Shown here piece after piece: positions 53,462 to 62,914 of a DNA stretch of 64,000 nucleotides. The stretch comes from Lysinibacillus fusiformis (lineage in GTDB: Bacteria > Bacillota > Bacilli > Bacillales_A > Planococcaceae). The stretch is from the NCBI RefSeq assembly GCF_002845985.1, contig NZ_PDFK01000001.1, positions 744,001 through 808,000 of the forward strand, read 5' to 3'. The position numbers were made by a program, and so were the translations under genes. The first letter of the stretch is position 1. Each line of letters starts with the position of its first letter. Under the pieces are notes generated by a model. The model saw only the letters and a list, made by a program, of their open reading frames with translations. It had not been told where the DNA came from and made no database searches.

Positions 53462-56059
53462 TTATGATCGTTTTTTCATACCCTTTAATAGCTGGGCTAC
53501 GTTCGTATCTTCTGCTTGTACAGGTTTCTCCTCAATTGGCTGCTCTTTTTTATTCGTTTTTGTTAGGAAACTCCACCCAAAACGTCTTATGGTAATATCC
53601 ATAAAGAATAGAAGCATACTTGCTAAAAGAAGCCATGTAGCAATGTTTTGTCGATCCGCTCCTTTGGTTGTAAAGTCACGGAACACATCTTGTGGTTCTT
53701 TTAAAACGGCTCCCCCTGTTTGATTTGTTAACTCTTCAACCAGTTTTTCATTAACAGGGAGCAGTTCATACTCAGCACTATAAGGAACACTTAGGCCTGC
53801 CTGATAAATGGCCTGCTGCTCATCCGCTATACGGAAGAAAATCAATCCAGGTTCGGCCTGTACAACAGCTCGAATTTGGGAGGCTGAAATGGTTTCTAAC
53901 TGAGTTTCTAACTCCTCCCCTGCTTCATTAACCGCTACAATGTCTAAAAATGCGGCTTCATTTGTAGGGTCTGTAATCATAAAGGAGCCATCAGCTTCTA
54001 ATCTCACATCATAGGCAACATCATTATAGCTTGGCAACATTTGTGAAATAAGCGTCTGCCAAAATGTTCCCCAGTCCTGCCATCTTGCCCAATCTCCTGT
54101 CCATTTACCCGTTGAATCGGATGTAAAAGCAAATGTTTTACCGAGTCCATATTGCCATTGTGCTAACACAGGATCTTCCTTCTCACTTTCTGCAATTACG
54201 GTTGTCCCTTGCTTAGCTGTCGTTCCAATATAAGCATTCATTTGAGGGACGCCATTGGCAAATAGCGAATTCCATCCTGCGGCATTATAAATTGCTGGAT
54301 AAAACGGATTATCCTCAATATAGGTACGAGAAATCATAGCTGTTTCACGAGATAAAATAGAAGGAATGGTTTGTTCATCAATAACATCATAGAACCGTCC
54401 ACTACCCATATCACTAAGTGCTTCGAGTAAGTTAGCATCAGCATCTTGTCCAATCGCTACTGTTGATAAAGTGATACCATTTTCTTTTCCCTCAGCAATT
54501 AAATCCTCATAATTCCCAGATTGTGATTGCCCATCGGTTAAAAGAATAATATGTTTACGTTGAAGCTTTAAATCGGCGAGATTTTCATAGGCTTTAGCTA
54601 ATGAACTATAGATTTCTGTTCCGCCTCCTGGTGTTACTGATAGAATGGTATCCACTGCCTCTTCTTTACTTTTAAGAGGTGCGGTTTCTATGATTTCCCA
54701 AGGACGATCATCGAAGGCGATAAAGCCTAATGTATCCTCATCTCGTAGCATTTCAACAGAACGTGCCGCTGCTTCCTTAGCTAGCTCCAGCTTCGAGCCA
54801 TGCATACTGCCAGAACGATCCAGCACTATGACTAGCCCTAATGAAGGTAATTGCTCCTTGCCCTTAATTTCCATCTCCACAGGCAATAACGTTTCAATTG
54901 GCGTTTTAAAATAGCCTCCTAAACCAAAACTATTTTCTCCACCAACCATCGTGAAACCAACCCCAAAGTTTTTGACTGCTTGCTCAATCACACTCATTTT
55001 CGCCTCACCAACTAAATGACCAGGCACATTGTCAAAAATGATCGCATTATATTGTAAATAGCTGGACAGTTCATTTGGTAGGCTTTTAGGATCGACAACA
55101 TCATAGGCAATGGATTGACTACCAAGTGCTGCCGCGATAGGTGAAGCTGTTTCATAGCCATTGACGATGAGTAAATGGGGTTCACTTTGTACCATTGTGA
55201 CACTTGTTAATTTATTGTTTTCAAAAATAGCATCCTGCCCAACTTGAATAACTGCTTCGTATTTTACAAGTCCTTCAGCTGTTGCTGCGTGTTTATAGGT
55301 AAACACATTTGTACCTTCCGTCAGCTCAACTGCCTCGCGATGAATTAGTTCATCATTTTCATATAATAACAGCTCCCCTTGCCCTGCTGCTGTTGCATGA
55401 ATTTCTGTTACTAATTGTTGCTGCTCTCCTACATAAGCAACCTGAGGAGAGACAAAGCTTTTGAGCGACACATCATGGACAACTGGTAGACTAAAAGGTA
55501 CAACGTCCACACTAATATTGGCACCTTTCAATCTGGAGACAAATTCTAAAGCATCTCCTTTTGTCTCATTACCATCTGTTAATAATACAAGGCGAGTCGC
55601 TTTTTTAGGATCAACTATGCCTGTTGCAAGCTGTAGACTTTGTTCAATATTCGTTTGATCTGTTGCTTTGATTTCTGTAAGCTTCGGTACATCCTTTAAT
55701 TCTTTAGACAAAATGGCTTCTGTTTGTAAAGTGGAAGAAAAAGAATAGATCCCTGCAAGTTGGGGTTCTTTTTTAGATTGTAGGCTCTCCTGTATAAACT
55801 GAGCCATCTCATCTTCTGTACCATTCATAGACGCAGATCGGTCTAGTAAATACACGATCTGTTCTTCTTTTATCGGTAATAATAAATACGGCCCTGCAAG
55901 TGCCAAAACTAAACAGCATATCGCTACTATGCGAATAGCAAGCACAACAATATGACTCTTTTTTAGTCGCTGCCGTTCTCGAAAATAAGTCCATCCAAAA
56001 TACAAGAACAATGGAAGTAATAGCAACAATACTAATGGCGTATCAATTCGTAAATCCAC
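53462..56059 (-). CDS. Large VWA and GATase-like membrane protein
   Basis: About 865 residues. Two N-terminal membrane segments (residues 5-25 and 35-60) are followed by a first VWA-like domain (LLDRSASMNG), a GATase1-like domain (HLLIVNGYETASP... to FTMVGGENSFGLGGY), then a second VWA domain with full MIDAS motif VLDRSGSMHGS. A C-terminal membrane helix (WLLLASMLLFFMDITIRR) ends the protein. Start GTG 56059 overlaps the upstream gene by 17 bases. Belongs to MoxR-linked membrane complexes of unknown function. Confidence in architecture is good. Confidence 0.85.
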   Translation of the reverse strand: MDLRIDTPLVLLLLLPLFLYFGWTYFRERQRLKKSHIVVLAIRIVAICCLVLALAGPYLLLPIKEEQIVYLLDRSASMNGTEDEMAQFIQESLQSKKEPQLAGIYSFSSTLQTEAILSKELKDVPKLTEIKATDQTNIEQSLQLATGIVDPKKATRLVLLTDGNETKGDALEFVSRLKGANISVDVVPFSLPVVHDVSLKSFVSPQVAYVGEQQQLVTEIHATAAGQGELLLYENDELIHREAVELTEGTNVFTYKHAATAEGLVKYEAVIQVGQDAIFENNKLTSVTMVQSEPHLLIVNGYETASPIAAALGSQSIAYDVVDPKSLPNELSSYLQYNAIIFDNVPGHLVGEAKMSVIEQAVKNFGVGFTMVGGENSFGLGGYFKTPIETLLPVEMEIKGKEQLPSLGLVIVLDRSGSMHGSKLELAKEAAARSVEMLRDEDTLGFIAFDDRPWEIIETAPLKSKEEAVDTILSVTPGGGTEIYSSLAKAYENLADLKLQRKHIILLTDGQSQSGNYEDLIAEGKENGITLSTVAIGQDADANLLEALSDMGSGRFYDVIDEQTIPSILSRETAMISRTYIEDNPFYPAIYNAAGWNSLFANGVPQMNAYIGTTAKQGTTVIAESEKEDPVLAQWQYGLGKTFAFTSDSTGKWTGDWARWQDWGTFWQTLISQMLPSYNDVAYDVRLEADGSFMITDPTNEAAFLDIVAVNEAGEELETQLETISASQIRAVVQAEPGLIFFRIADEQQAIYQAGLSVPYSAEYELLPVNEKLVEELTNQTGGAVLKEPQDVFRDFTTKGADRQNIATWLLLASMLLFFMDITIRRFGWSFLTKTNKKEQPIEEKPVQAEDTNVAQLLKGMKKRS

Positions 56060-57788
56060 GACGTCGTTGCACCTCCCACTCTGAAACAAGCAAAATTAAA
56101 ACTATTACAATTAACCAAGGTACGAAGGAGGCCATCGATACCTCTTCCTTCCCATTGTCTGAAATGTCGCCTAATGTATAGCTTGTTCCTTGTTCAATAA
56201 CACGTTCCTGGGCTTGCAATTGCACAATAAATTGTTTTTCTTCATTATTTGAACGTACCATATAAATACCTGGTTGTTTTGGTGCAATTAACATGCCCTG
56301 TGTAATAGAAGAAAGAAACTCATCTTCTTGCGAATAAACACTCCAGTCTCCTTGCGCTAAGGCTACTGCACGCTGTTCATTCGGTGTGAAAATACCAAGT
56401 GAACCGACTGATTCTGTTAACTGTTGCTCAGTACTCCATAAAAATAGCGGGAATGATGGATGCAATGGCCAATCTGTATCAGCAATATCCGCTAAAACAA
56501 CGATATCCCCTTTAGGAGAGCGTTGGATAAACGGCTCATCTCCTACAGAAGCAATGGTTTCATAATCCGAAAATCCAGGATAAATAGCACTAACATAAAT
56601 ATCCTTTAGTTCGCTAAAAGCAAATAATGCATCACTTTTAGCACTTACTGTACCACTTGTTTCCACTTTTTCGGCATCATCACGTCCAAATAATACTAGC
56701 GGTTTCTCCATCTTCTCCAATAAGGCTGTTTGGTTTGTGATGACAGTTGCATCCTGATTGTCAGCTACTTGTAAAGACGGAACGATTTTCACGCCGCTAC
56801 TGACACTTTGAAAACCTTTTTGTATCAACTGATGCATACCCTGATCAACAACAATTTTTGAAGTAGTCGTTTGTAGTAAGACGGTTTGTTGATTGTCTAC
56901 GGCATAATCATCCTTTGCATCAATAATAGCTGTCATCGATTTTGCTAAGGGTAAATCTTTGAAGGTTTTCGTAATGGCTTCATTTGGAGGCACAACGACA
57001 CGTTCTGCTACCAGCTTTTCACCCTCTGCATTTTGTATCGCTAATGTCACCTTTTGTTCAGCAGTTGTATCATTATGGAGCTGTACAAGTGCCATCGTAA
57101 CCTGACCATCTGTCGTTGCAGCAAAGCGTGTAATGGCGATATTTGTTAAGTCTTTTGCAGCACCTCTAACTAGCCATTTCACTGAATCTTTATCCATTGG
57201 TAATTGCTTTTTATCAAGCGTATCTGTAAAAACATAGATAGAAGTCGGTGTATCGCCCACAAATGCCTGTGCAACATCCAGTGCCTTCGTCATTTCAGCC
57301 GTTTCATAGGATACTTGTAAATCTTTAATCGCTTTTTCAATGTCATTCATATTTGTTTCTTGCTGCAAAACGGCTTTTGGAGCGGCACCTGTTGTAATCA
57401 ATGTAACAGGTCGCCCATTCAACTCTTCCATCAATGTCAACATTTCTTGCTTATGTGTGTCAAAGGTTGATGAATCCTTTCCTGCTAGCATCGTGGCTGA
57501 TGTATCAACAATAAATATCGTTTGCGCACCCACAATGGTTGATTTTTTCACATATGGATTCATCAGCGCCAATACAAGTAGCAGTAAGGCTAGCAGCTGT
57601 AAATATAGTAAGGCATTTTTTTGTAAATGCTTTAAATAAGGTGATACACGGGTTTCCTGCATAATTTCAGACCAAAATAGAGTCGAAGAGACAGTTTGAT
57701 CAGTATATTTTTTACGAAAGAAATAATAGAGTAGGACAATGACCGGGATGATGGCCGTCCAGCTAAATATAATTTGACTAAAGCCCAA
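56043..57788 (-). CDS. BatA-type VWA membrane protein
   Basis: A 581-residue protein with the BatA N-terminal domain (IIFSWTAIIPVIVLLYYFFRKKY), a second helix (LYLQLLALLLLVLALMNPYV), a VWA domain starting at TIFIVDTSATM (a degenerate MIDAS DxSxT variant), a long beta-rich part, and a C-terminal helix (FVPWLIVIVLILLVSEWEV). Start is TTG at 57788. It lies 11 bp after the DUF58 gene. Typical member of the MoxR/DUF58/VWA cassette. Confidence 0.85.
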   Translation of the reverse strand: MGFSQIIFSWTAIIPVIVLLYYFFRKKYTDQTVSSTLFWSEIMQETRVSPYLKHLQKNALLYLQLLALLLLVLALMNPYVKKSTIVGAQTIFIVDTSATMLAGKDSSTFDTHKQEMLTLMEELNGRPVTLITTGAAPKAVLQQETNMNDIEKAIKDLQVSYETAEMTKALDVAQAFVGDTPTSIYVFTDTLDKKQLPMDKDSVKWLVRGAAKDLTNIAITRFAATTDGQVTMALVQLHNDTTAEQKVTLAIQNAEGEKLVAERVVVPPNEAITKTFKDLPLAKSMTAIIDAKDDYAVDNQQTVLLQTTTSKIVVDQGMHQLIQKGFQSVSSGVKIVPSLQVADNQDATVITNQTALLEKMEKPLVLFGRDDAEKVETSGTVSAKSDALFAFSELKDIYVSAIYPGFSDYETIASVGDEPFIQRSPKGDIVVLADIADTDWPLHPSFPLFLWSTEQQLTESVGSLGIFTPNEQRAVALAQGDWSVYSQEDEFLSSITQGMLIAPKQPGIYMVRSNNEEKQFIVQLQAQERVIEQGTSYTLGDISDNGKEEVSMASFVPWLIVIVLILLVSEWEVQRRRGFTN

Positions 57789-57799
57789 TACGGCTCACC

Positions 57800-58675
57800 T
57801 CACCTAATCCAATGTGCTTTTAATAATTGTTGAAAGATCGCATGTTGCAGTCCATCTTCCACTTTCAATTGTAATTTTCGAACGCCAAAGCGACGGCAAA
57901 TGGCTTCAAATTCTTCTTCATGTAATAATCGTCTTGCATGATAGGTGTCTAATACTTTAGTAGACATCGTCACATTGACATCATTGCCTGTTTCACGATC
58001 AAGAAGGCGGACATCCCCCAAATAATTTGGTGATAACTCTTCTTGCGTAACAATTTGCAAAATGCGAACATCCCCAGCATAGCGTGGTAGCCTTTTTAAC
58101 AGCTGCTCCCATTCCTCAATTGGCTCTAACCCATCTGTAATAATGAAGAGTACGGTACTATCCTTAGGCATAGCTTTTAGTGCACCCTGTGCAAATCGAT
58201 TGGCATAATTCGCTTCCTCTATATCTGTTACTACTTGTAAAAAAGCTCGACGATACATGGCACCCTTCCGTCGAAACGGTGGTTTCACTTCATCTTGGAC
58301 AAACGAAAAAGACAAACGATCATCACGACCGAGCACCATTAAGCCGAGGGAGGCCACAATTTGACGAGCAAATAGCCACTTAGCGCTCTCCCCCATTGAT
58401 TTAGTAGTATCGAGTAAAATGTGTACACGCATCTCTTGCTCGTCTAAAAACCTCTTGATAAAGTATTTATCTGTTCGAGCAAAAACGTTCCAATCTACTT
58501 GGCGTACATCATCACCTAAATGGTATTCTCTAAAATCTGAGAAATCGAGAGAAGCCCCGAAGCGTTGTGAACGGTGCGAGCCCTTATGCTGCCCGCGTAG
58601 TTTGGAGGCCGTCGCTACTTGAAAGCGACTGATTTTTGCTAACCAGTCTTCGGGCAATAAGTATTTTGCTGTCAC
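57800..58675 (-). CDS. DUF58 domain protein
   Basis: A 291-residue cytosolic DUF58 protein, VWA-like in its C-terminal part. Family signature is DFSDFREYHLGDDVRQVDWNVFARTDKYFIKRFLDEQE, then a degenerate MIDAS LLDTTKSM. GTG at 58675 overlaps the MoxR stop by four bases. It works with MoxR in the cassette; precise role unknown. Confidence 0.88.
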   Translation of the reverse strand: MTAKYLLPEDWLAKISRFQVATASKLRGQHKGSHRSQRFGASLDFSDFREYHLGDDVRQVDWNVFARTDKYFIKRFLDEQEMRVHILLDTTKSMGESAKWLFARQIVASLGLMVLGRDDRLSFSFVQDEVKPPFRRKGAMYRRAFLQVVTDIEEANYANRFAQGALKAMPKDSTVLFIITDGLEPIEEWEQLLKRLPRYAGDVRILQIVTQEELSPNYLGDVRLLDRETGNDVNVTMSTKVLDTYHARRLLHEEEFEAICRRFGVRKLQLKVEDGLQHAIFQQLLKAHWIR

Positions 58676-59667
58676 TTGCTAACACCTTGTTGAACTTTTT
58701 CTAAAATAACATCAATTACATCATCAGCTGTTTTCCCTGAAGCCTCCCCTTCATAATTCAACAGCATTCGGTGACGTAAAACGGGTTTTGCAACAGATTT
58801 TATATCAGCTACAGAAACATGGAAACGTCCGTTCATAAGTGCTCTAGCCTTTGCTAGTTTTATTAAGCTTTGCAAACCACGTGGACCACTGCCATACATG
58901 GCATATTGTTTAACTTCATTCAGAGCATCTGGTCTTTCAGGATGCGTAGCCACCACTAGATCTGTGGCAAATTCCAGCATTTCATCGGCAACCATTACTT
59001 CTTTCACCATTTGCTGAGCTTCCATAAGACCCTCAGTATTCATCATCTTCTGTAAACCAATTTCCTGCGCACCTGTCGTTCGCTTCATAATTTCCATAAG
59101 TTCACTTTTTTCAGGATACGGTACAAGAATTTTACAAAGGAAACGGTCCATTTGTGCTTCAGGTAATGGATAGGTTCCTTCCATTTCAATAGGATTTTGA
59201 GTCGCTAACACGAAAAATGGTTTCGCCATTTTTTTCGTATCCCCCAAAATCGTCACCGTTTTTTCTCCCATTGCTTCCAACAAGGCACTTTGTGTTTTCG
59301 GTGTTGCCCTGTTAATTTCGTCGGCTAACACCATTTGACTAAAGATTGGCCCAGGTTGAAATGTAAATTGTTGCTTGCCATCAGGCGTCCGTTCAATCAT
59401 ACTTGTCCCTGTTATATCAGCAGGCATAAGATCGGGTGTAAATTGAATACGTGAAAACGACAAATCTAGTACTTCAGAAATTGTACGGATTAACATTGTT
59501 TTCCCTAATCCTGGTAAACCTTCTAATAAGGCATGACCATCTGCTAGAACTGCATACAGCGTATAATCAATTGCTTCTTCCTGTCCAACAATGAAGCGAT
59601 GAATTTCTTCTTTTACTTGGTGTAATTTCGCGCTCATCTCTACATACTGTTGCTCTGTAAATGCCAT
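58672..59667 (-). CDS. MoxR-family AAA+ ATPase
   Basis: A 331-residue AAA+ chaperone-like ATPase. Walker A is GLPGLGKTM (52-60), Walker B LADEINRA, sensor 1 ATQNPIE, and a C-terminal lid with GPRGLQSLIKLAKA. MoxR proteins use ATP to mature or activate the neighbouring VWA proteins. Good AGGAGG ribosome site. Coupled by overlap to DUF58. Confidence 0.92.
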   Translation of the reverse strand: MAFTEQQYVEMSAKLHQVKEEIHRFIVGQEEAIDYTLYAVLADGHALLEGLPGLGKTMLIRTISEVLDLSFSRIQFTPDLMPADITGTSMIERTPDGKQQFTFQPGPIFSQMVLADEINRATPKTQSALLEAMGEKTVTILGDTKKMAKPFFVLATQNPIEMEGTYPLPEAQMDRFLCKILVPYPEKSELMEIMKRTTGAQEIGLQKMMNTEGLMEAQQMVKEVMVADEMLEFATDLVVATHPERPDALNEVKQYAMYGSGPRGLQSLIKLAKARALMNGRFHVSVADIKSVAKPVLRHRMLLNYEGEASGKTADDVIDVILEKVQQGVSK

Positions 59668-59678
59668 TTCTTTTCCTC

Positions 59679-61124
59679 CTACTGCGACTCAATTGACGTG
59701 AAATAAGATTGCACGACATTTTGTAAATCCTTTGGTAATTGTAAACGCTCTGAGCTTTCTAAATAGCTGTCTTTATAGGAGCCAATTACTTCTTCATATG
59801 GTCGAATAGAGCCCTTTGTTATTGGTCCATTTCCCTGTTGCTCAGATACATGAGAACCATCTCCTAACGCTCCACCATCTACTGATGTCTCACTTGATCC
59901 GCCAACTCGATTAGGTGTCGTCAATAAATTTCGACCGCCTTGGCCACTTCCTGCTCCTTGTCCTTGTCCTTGCCCCTGTCCTTGCCCCTGTCCTTGCCCC
60001 TGTCCTTGTCCTTGTCCTTGTCCTTGTCCTTGCCCCTGTCCTTGCCCCTGTCCTTGCCCTTGTCCTTGTCCTTGTCCTTGTCCTTGCCCCTGTCCTTGCC
60101 CTTGTCCCTGTCCTTGTTGTTTGGAACCACTTTGAGCATTATTTTGACCAGACTGACTTGCTTGGCTTTGCTGATTGCTAGGTTGGGCATTGCCAGAAGA
60201 CTGTTGATTGTTTTGTTTGTTACTGCTTGCATTTTGATTAGCACTAGCAATAGCATTTTGTAAGGAATTACTTGCTGGCTTACCAAGCTTGCTCATAGCC
60301 GTTTGAGTAGCATTTGCATTTTCTGTTAGCCCTTGCTGCATTTGAGCAAGCTCTTTTAGCTGCTCAACCTCTTCCTTCGATAAGCTTTGTTCTTCTTCTG
60401 CCCCATCTTGACTAGCCGTTTGTTTATCCTTTAATTGCTGTTCCTTTAGGGCTAGTTCCTTTTGCTTTTTCACAACTTCCCGTAAAGCCTCTTCTGCCGT
60501 TTCAGCCTCTTTTAAAGTATTTTGAAGCTCTTGCAATTGCTCCTTAACTTCTTTTGTTTGTGCTTTTTTCTCTAGTTCAGCAACTTCCTTTTTCATATCT
60601 TCGATAACAGCTTGCTCTTTTTCAACCTCGATTGCTTCTATTTGCGTCGCTGCTGGAAACATATAAAGAATGGCTAGTACAACTGTTGTGACGAATAATC
60701 CGATAAATGCCTTTGGACGAAACAGATGTTTCTTTCGAGCCTTAAAGTCAGCAAAAGCTTTTTCAACATTTTGTATGGCTTTAGATAATAAAGATTGGAC
60801 AAGAGGGTCCTGATCATCTTTAAACGATAATGCTGTCACTAACTCATTATGAGAAAAATAATGATCCAGAGTATGCAAAGCCTCTCTTTCGTTGACACGT
60901 TTCCACCATATGTAAACAGTAGTTGCAGCCATAACAGTAATGAATGCACCTAATGCTATTTGACGATAATATGGCCAAACAAATAGTCGGGAAATTAAAA
61001 CGAGAGAAGCACTCGAAAGCAATGCCAAAAACAAACCGTACTGTGCAATGGGAATACTTCTTTCAAGAGTTAAGCTCGACTTTGCACGCTGAATATATTT
61101 TCGTAACTGCTTACGACGCTCCAT
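59679..61124 (-). CDS. Membrane protein with coiled coil and long Gly-Gln run
   Basis: A 481-residue protein. Two N-terminal helices (about 25-72), a third at about 138-156 (AFIGLFVTTVVLAILYMFP), a coiled coil of about 90 residues (EVEKEQAVIEDMKKEVAELEKK...), a Gln/Asn/Ser-rich linker, about 27 tandem Gly-Gln units, and a C-terminal block ending YEEVIGSYKDSYLESSERLQLPKDLQNVVQSYFTSIES. The last part resembles the DUF4175-like proteins of this cassette. The repeat is likely flexible and variable in length. Role unknown, presumably structural for the MoxR-VWA complex. Confidence 0.83.
   Translation of the reverse strand: MERRKQLRKYIQRAKSSLTLERSIPIAQYGLFLALLSSASLVLISRLFVWPYYRQIALGAFITVMAATTVYIWWKRVNEREALHTLDHYFSHNELVTALSFKDDQDPLVQSLLSKAIQNVEKAFADFKARKKHLFRPKAFIGLFVTTVVLAILYMFPAATQIEAIEVEKEQAVIEDMKKEVAELEKKAQTKEVKEQLQELQNTLKEAETAEEALREVVKKQKELALKEQQLKDKQTASQDGAEEEQSLSKEEVEQLKELAQMQQGLTENANATQTAMSKLGKPASNSLQNAIASANQNASSNKQNNQQSSGNAQPSNQQSQASQSGQNNAQSGSKQQGQGQGQGQGQGQGQGQGQGQGQGQGQGQGQGQGQGQGQGQGQGQGQGQGQGQGAGSGQGGRNLLTTPNRVGGSSETSVDGGALGDGSHVSEQQGNGPITKGSIRPYEEVIGSYKDSYLESSERLQLPKDLQNVVQSYFTSIESQ
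59955..60116. repeat. 27-copy hexanucleotide repeat coding Gly-Gln
   Basis: Hexamers of the form TTGTCC / TTGCCC (plus strand) run without interruption for 162 bases, giving about 27 Gln-Gly units. Variation is only in the third Gly and Gln codon bases, in blocks, which suggests growth by slippage or unequal recombination. Confidence 0.93.
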
Positions 61125-61136
61125 ACCAATTCCTCC

Positions 61137-61982
61137 TCATCGGTTACTTTTCATGTTGGCACGTAATTTTTTAATTGCAATCGTTAAACAAAGTACAATA
61201 ATCAATACATAAGCAATTAAATACATAATCCATACAGGTAGTTCTATACCAGAAAGCTCAGCTAACGCATCACCCATCTCTGGTGAAATAAGCGTCAACA
61301 TCAAGGCACCTGGATTGATAGACGCCCAAAAATAAGTCATAAAGGAGGTGCTTGTACCAATGGCATTACCCATTTGATGAAAGGCCATTGTTAAAAAGAA
61401 GAAGAATGCTGTAATACCACCTAAAAAAATAATCGATCCATATGTTGCAATCATGGCCACAATGGTTCTCTTTGTAATTGTTGAAAACATCACACCAATA
61501 CTACCTATTGCTACTACAGTAACTAAATAAAATAAAAATATAGAAATAAGCTGTGAAGGTGATACACCACCGAATAGAAATACTAAGCTATATAGTGGTA
61601 ATCCTGCTACTAGCATCAATACTAGAAATGCTACAGAGGATAATAATTTTCCAATAACAATTTGTGTAGAACTTTGTGTTGTTGTTAGTAAAATATTTAA
61701 AGTTTGCTTCTCACGTTCACTACTGATGGCACCTGCAGTTAAACTTGGAGTAATGAAAAGAACTAATGCCATTTGTAAAATGGTTAGCACAGCAAACATC
61801 ATAAAGCTTGTTTCTGGTCTAAAGAAGCCCCTGCCAGTAAATTCAGTCGTAAGCAATAAAAATCCTGCAATGAAAATACACAGTACTGCTAAATAAAACA
61901 TTAACCCTGAGAAGCTTTTAAAAGAACGGAAGCGTAACTTCAATTCTTTTACGAGTACCGGATTATAAAATCTTTCCATCAT
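61137..61982 (-). CDS. ABC-2 type permease
   Basis: A 281-residue membrane protein with six helices. It starts with the family pattern NPVLVKELKLRFRSFKSF and includes SSEREKQTLNILLTT (about 93-107), the typical amphipathic coupling region of ABC-2 exporters. ATG overlaps the ATPase stop by four bases. Probably exports a product or sets up the membrane complex coded downstream. Confidence 0.88.
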   Translation of the reverse strand: MMERFYNPVLVKELKLRFRSFKSFSGLMFYLAVLCIFIAGFLLLTTEFTGRGFFRPETSFMMFAVLTILQMALVLFITPSLTAGAISSEREKQTLNILLTTTQSSTQIVIGKLLSSVAFLVLMLVAGLPLYSLVFLFGGVSPSQLISIFLFYLVTVVAIGSIGVMFSTITKRTIVAMIATYGSIIFLGGITAFFFFLTMAFHQMGNAIGTSTSFMTYFWASINPGALMLTLISPEMGDALAELSGIELPVWIMYLIAYVLIIVLCLTIAIKKLRANMKSNR

Positions 61983-62914
61983 TGATTGTCCGCTCCCTTC
62001 GTGATTGCCATAAAGACATCCTCTAAATCTTTCTCTTCCTCACTTAATGCATAAATCGGTAAATCGGCAAGCATCGCCTTTTTCAATAATGACACTTGCT
62101 CTGCGTCTGTTCCACGATAATTAAAAGCTATTTCTAAGCGATTATCGATGACATCAATAGAAGAAATATGGGGATCTTCCTCTAAAAATGCACGTACTGC
62201 ATCGAGTCGATCTGTCACTTTCAACACAATACGCTTTTCTCCCTGTAGTTGTGCTTGAATCGCAGCTACATTGCCATGTGCAATTAACTTGCCATTATCA
62301 ATGACGCCGATTTCATCACACATCTCAGCAAGCTCTGGCAAAATATGCGAGGAAATTAAAATGGTTTTCCCCATGGATTTTAAATTCCGTAAAATGTCTC
62401 GCATTTCCACACGAGCTCGCGGATCTAAACCTGATGCAGGCTCATCCAAAATCAATACCTTGGGATCGTGGATAAGGGCACGGGCTAAACATAAGCGTTG
62501 CTTCATCCCCCGTGATAATAAATCCACATATTCATAGCGTTTGTTTGTTAAATTCACTAGCTCTAATAGTTGTGGAATTAACACTTGACGCTCTGCTAGC
62601 TGAATACCGTAGCTCGCACCATAAAAATCTAAATATTCATCTACTTTTAGCTGGTCATAGACACCAAAGAAATCAGGCATATAGCCAATTTGCTTGCGCA
62701 CTTCCTTCGGTTCCTTCACAACACTTTTGCCATTGATCAAGGCATCACCAGAAGTTGGCGACAATAGTGTGGCTAAAATAGAGAATGTTGTAGATTTCCC
62801 TGCCCCGTTAGCACCAACAAATCCAAATACAACGCCTTCTTCTAAGGACAAGTTTAAATGATCTAGTGCTGTAAAGGAGCCATATCGTTTCGTTAAGTCA
62901 CGAATTTCTATCAT
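61979..62914 (-). CDS. ABC exporter ATP-binding protein
   Basis: A 311-residue CcmA/YxlF-like ATPase. Walker A GANGAGKST, signature LSRGMKQR (variant of LSGGQ), Walker B VLILDEPASGLDP, switch His SSHILPE, and a C-terminal extension of about 90 residues. Pairs with the permease. TAATG overlap by one base with the upstream gene. Confidence 0.9.
   Translation of the reverse strand: MIEIRDLTKRYGSFTALDHLNLSLEEGVVFGFVGANGAGKSTTFSILATLLSPTSGDALINGKSVVKEPKEVRKQIGYMPDFFGVYDQLKVDEYLDFYGASYGIQLAERQVLIPQLLELVNLTNKRYEYVDLLSRGMKQRLCLARALIHDPKVLILDEPASGLDPRARVEMRDILRNLKSMGKTILISSHILPELAEMCDEIGVIDNGKLIAHGNVAAIQAQLQGEKRIVLKVTDRLDAVRAFLEEDPHISSIDVIDNRLEIAFNYRGTDAEQVSLLKKAMLADLPIYALSEEEKDLEDVFMAITKGADNQ

Noticed and set aside
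59955-60116. Possible CRISPR or tandem DNA element
   Set aside because: The unit is six bases, in frame with a coding sequence, with no spacers.
59915-60286. Several long open frames of Leu-Pro/Ser or Lys-Asp repeats on both strands
   Set aside because: They are shadows of the hexanucleotide repeat in the GQ-protein gene; none has a ribosome site.
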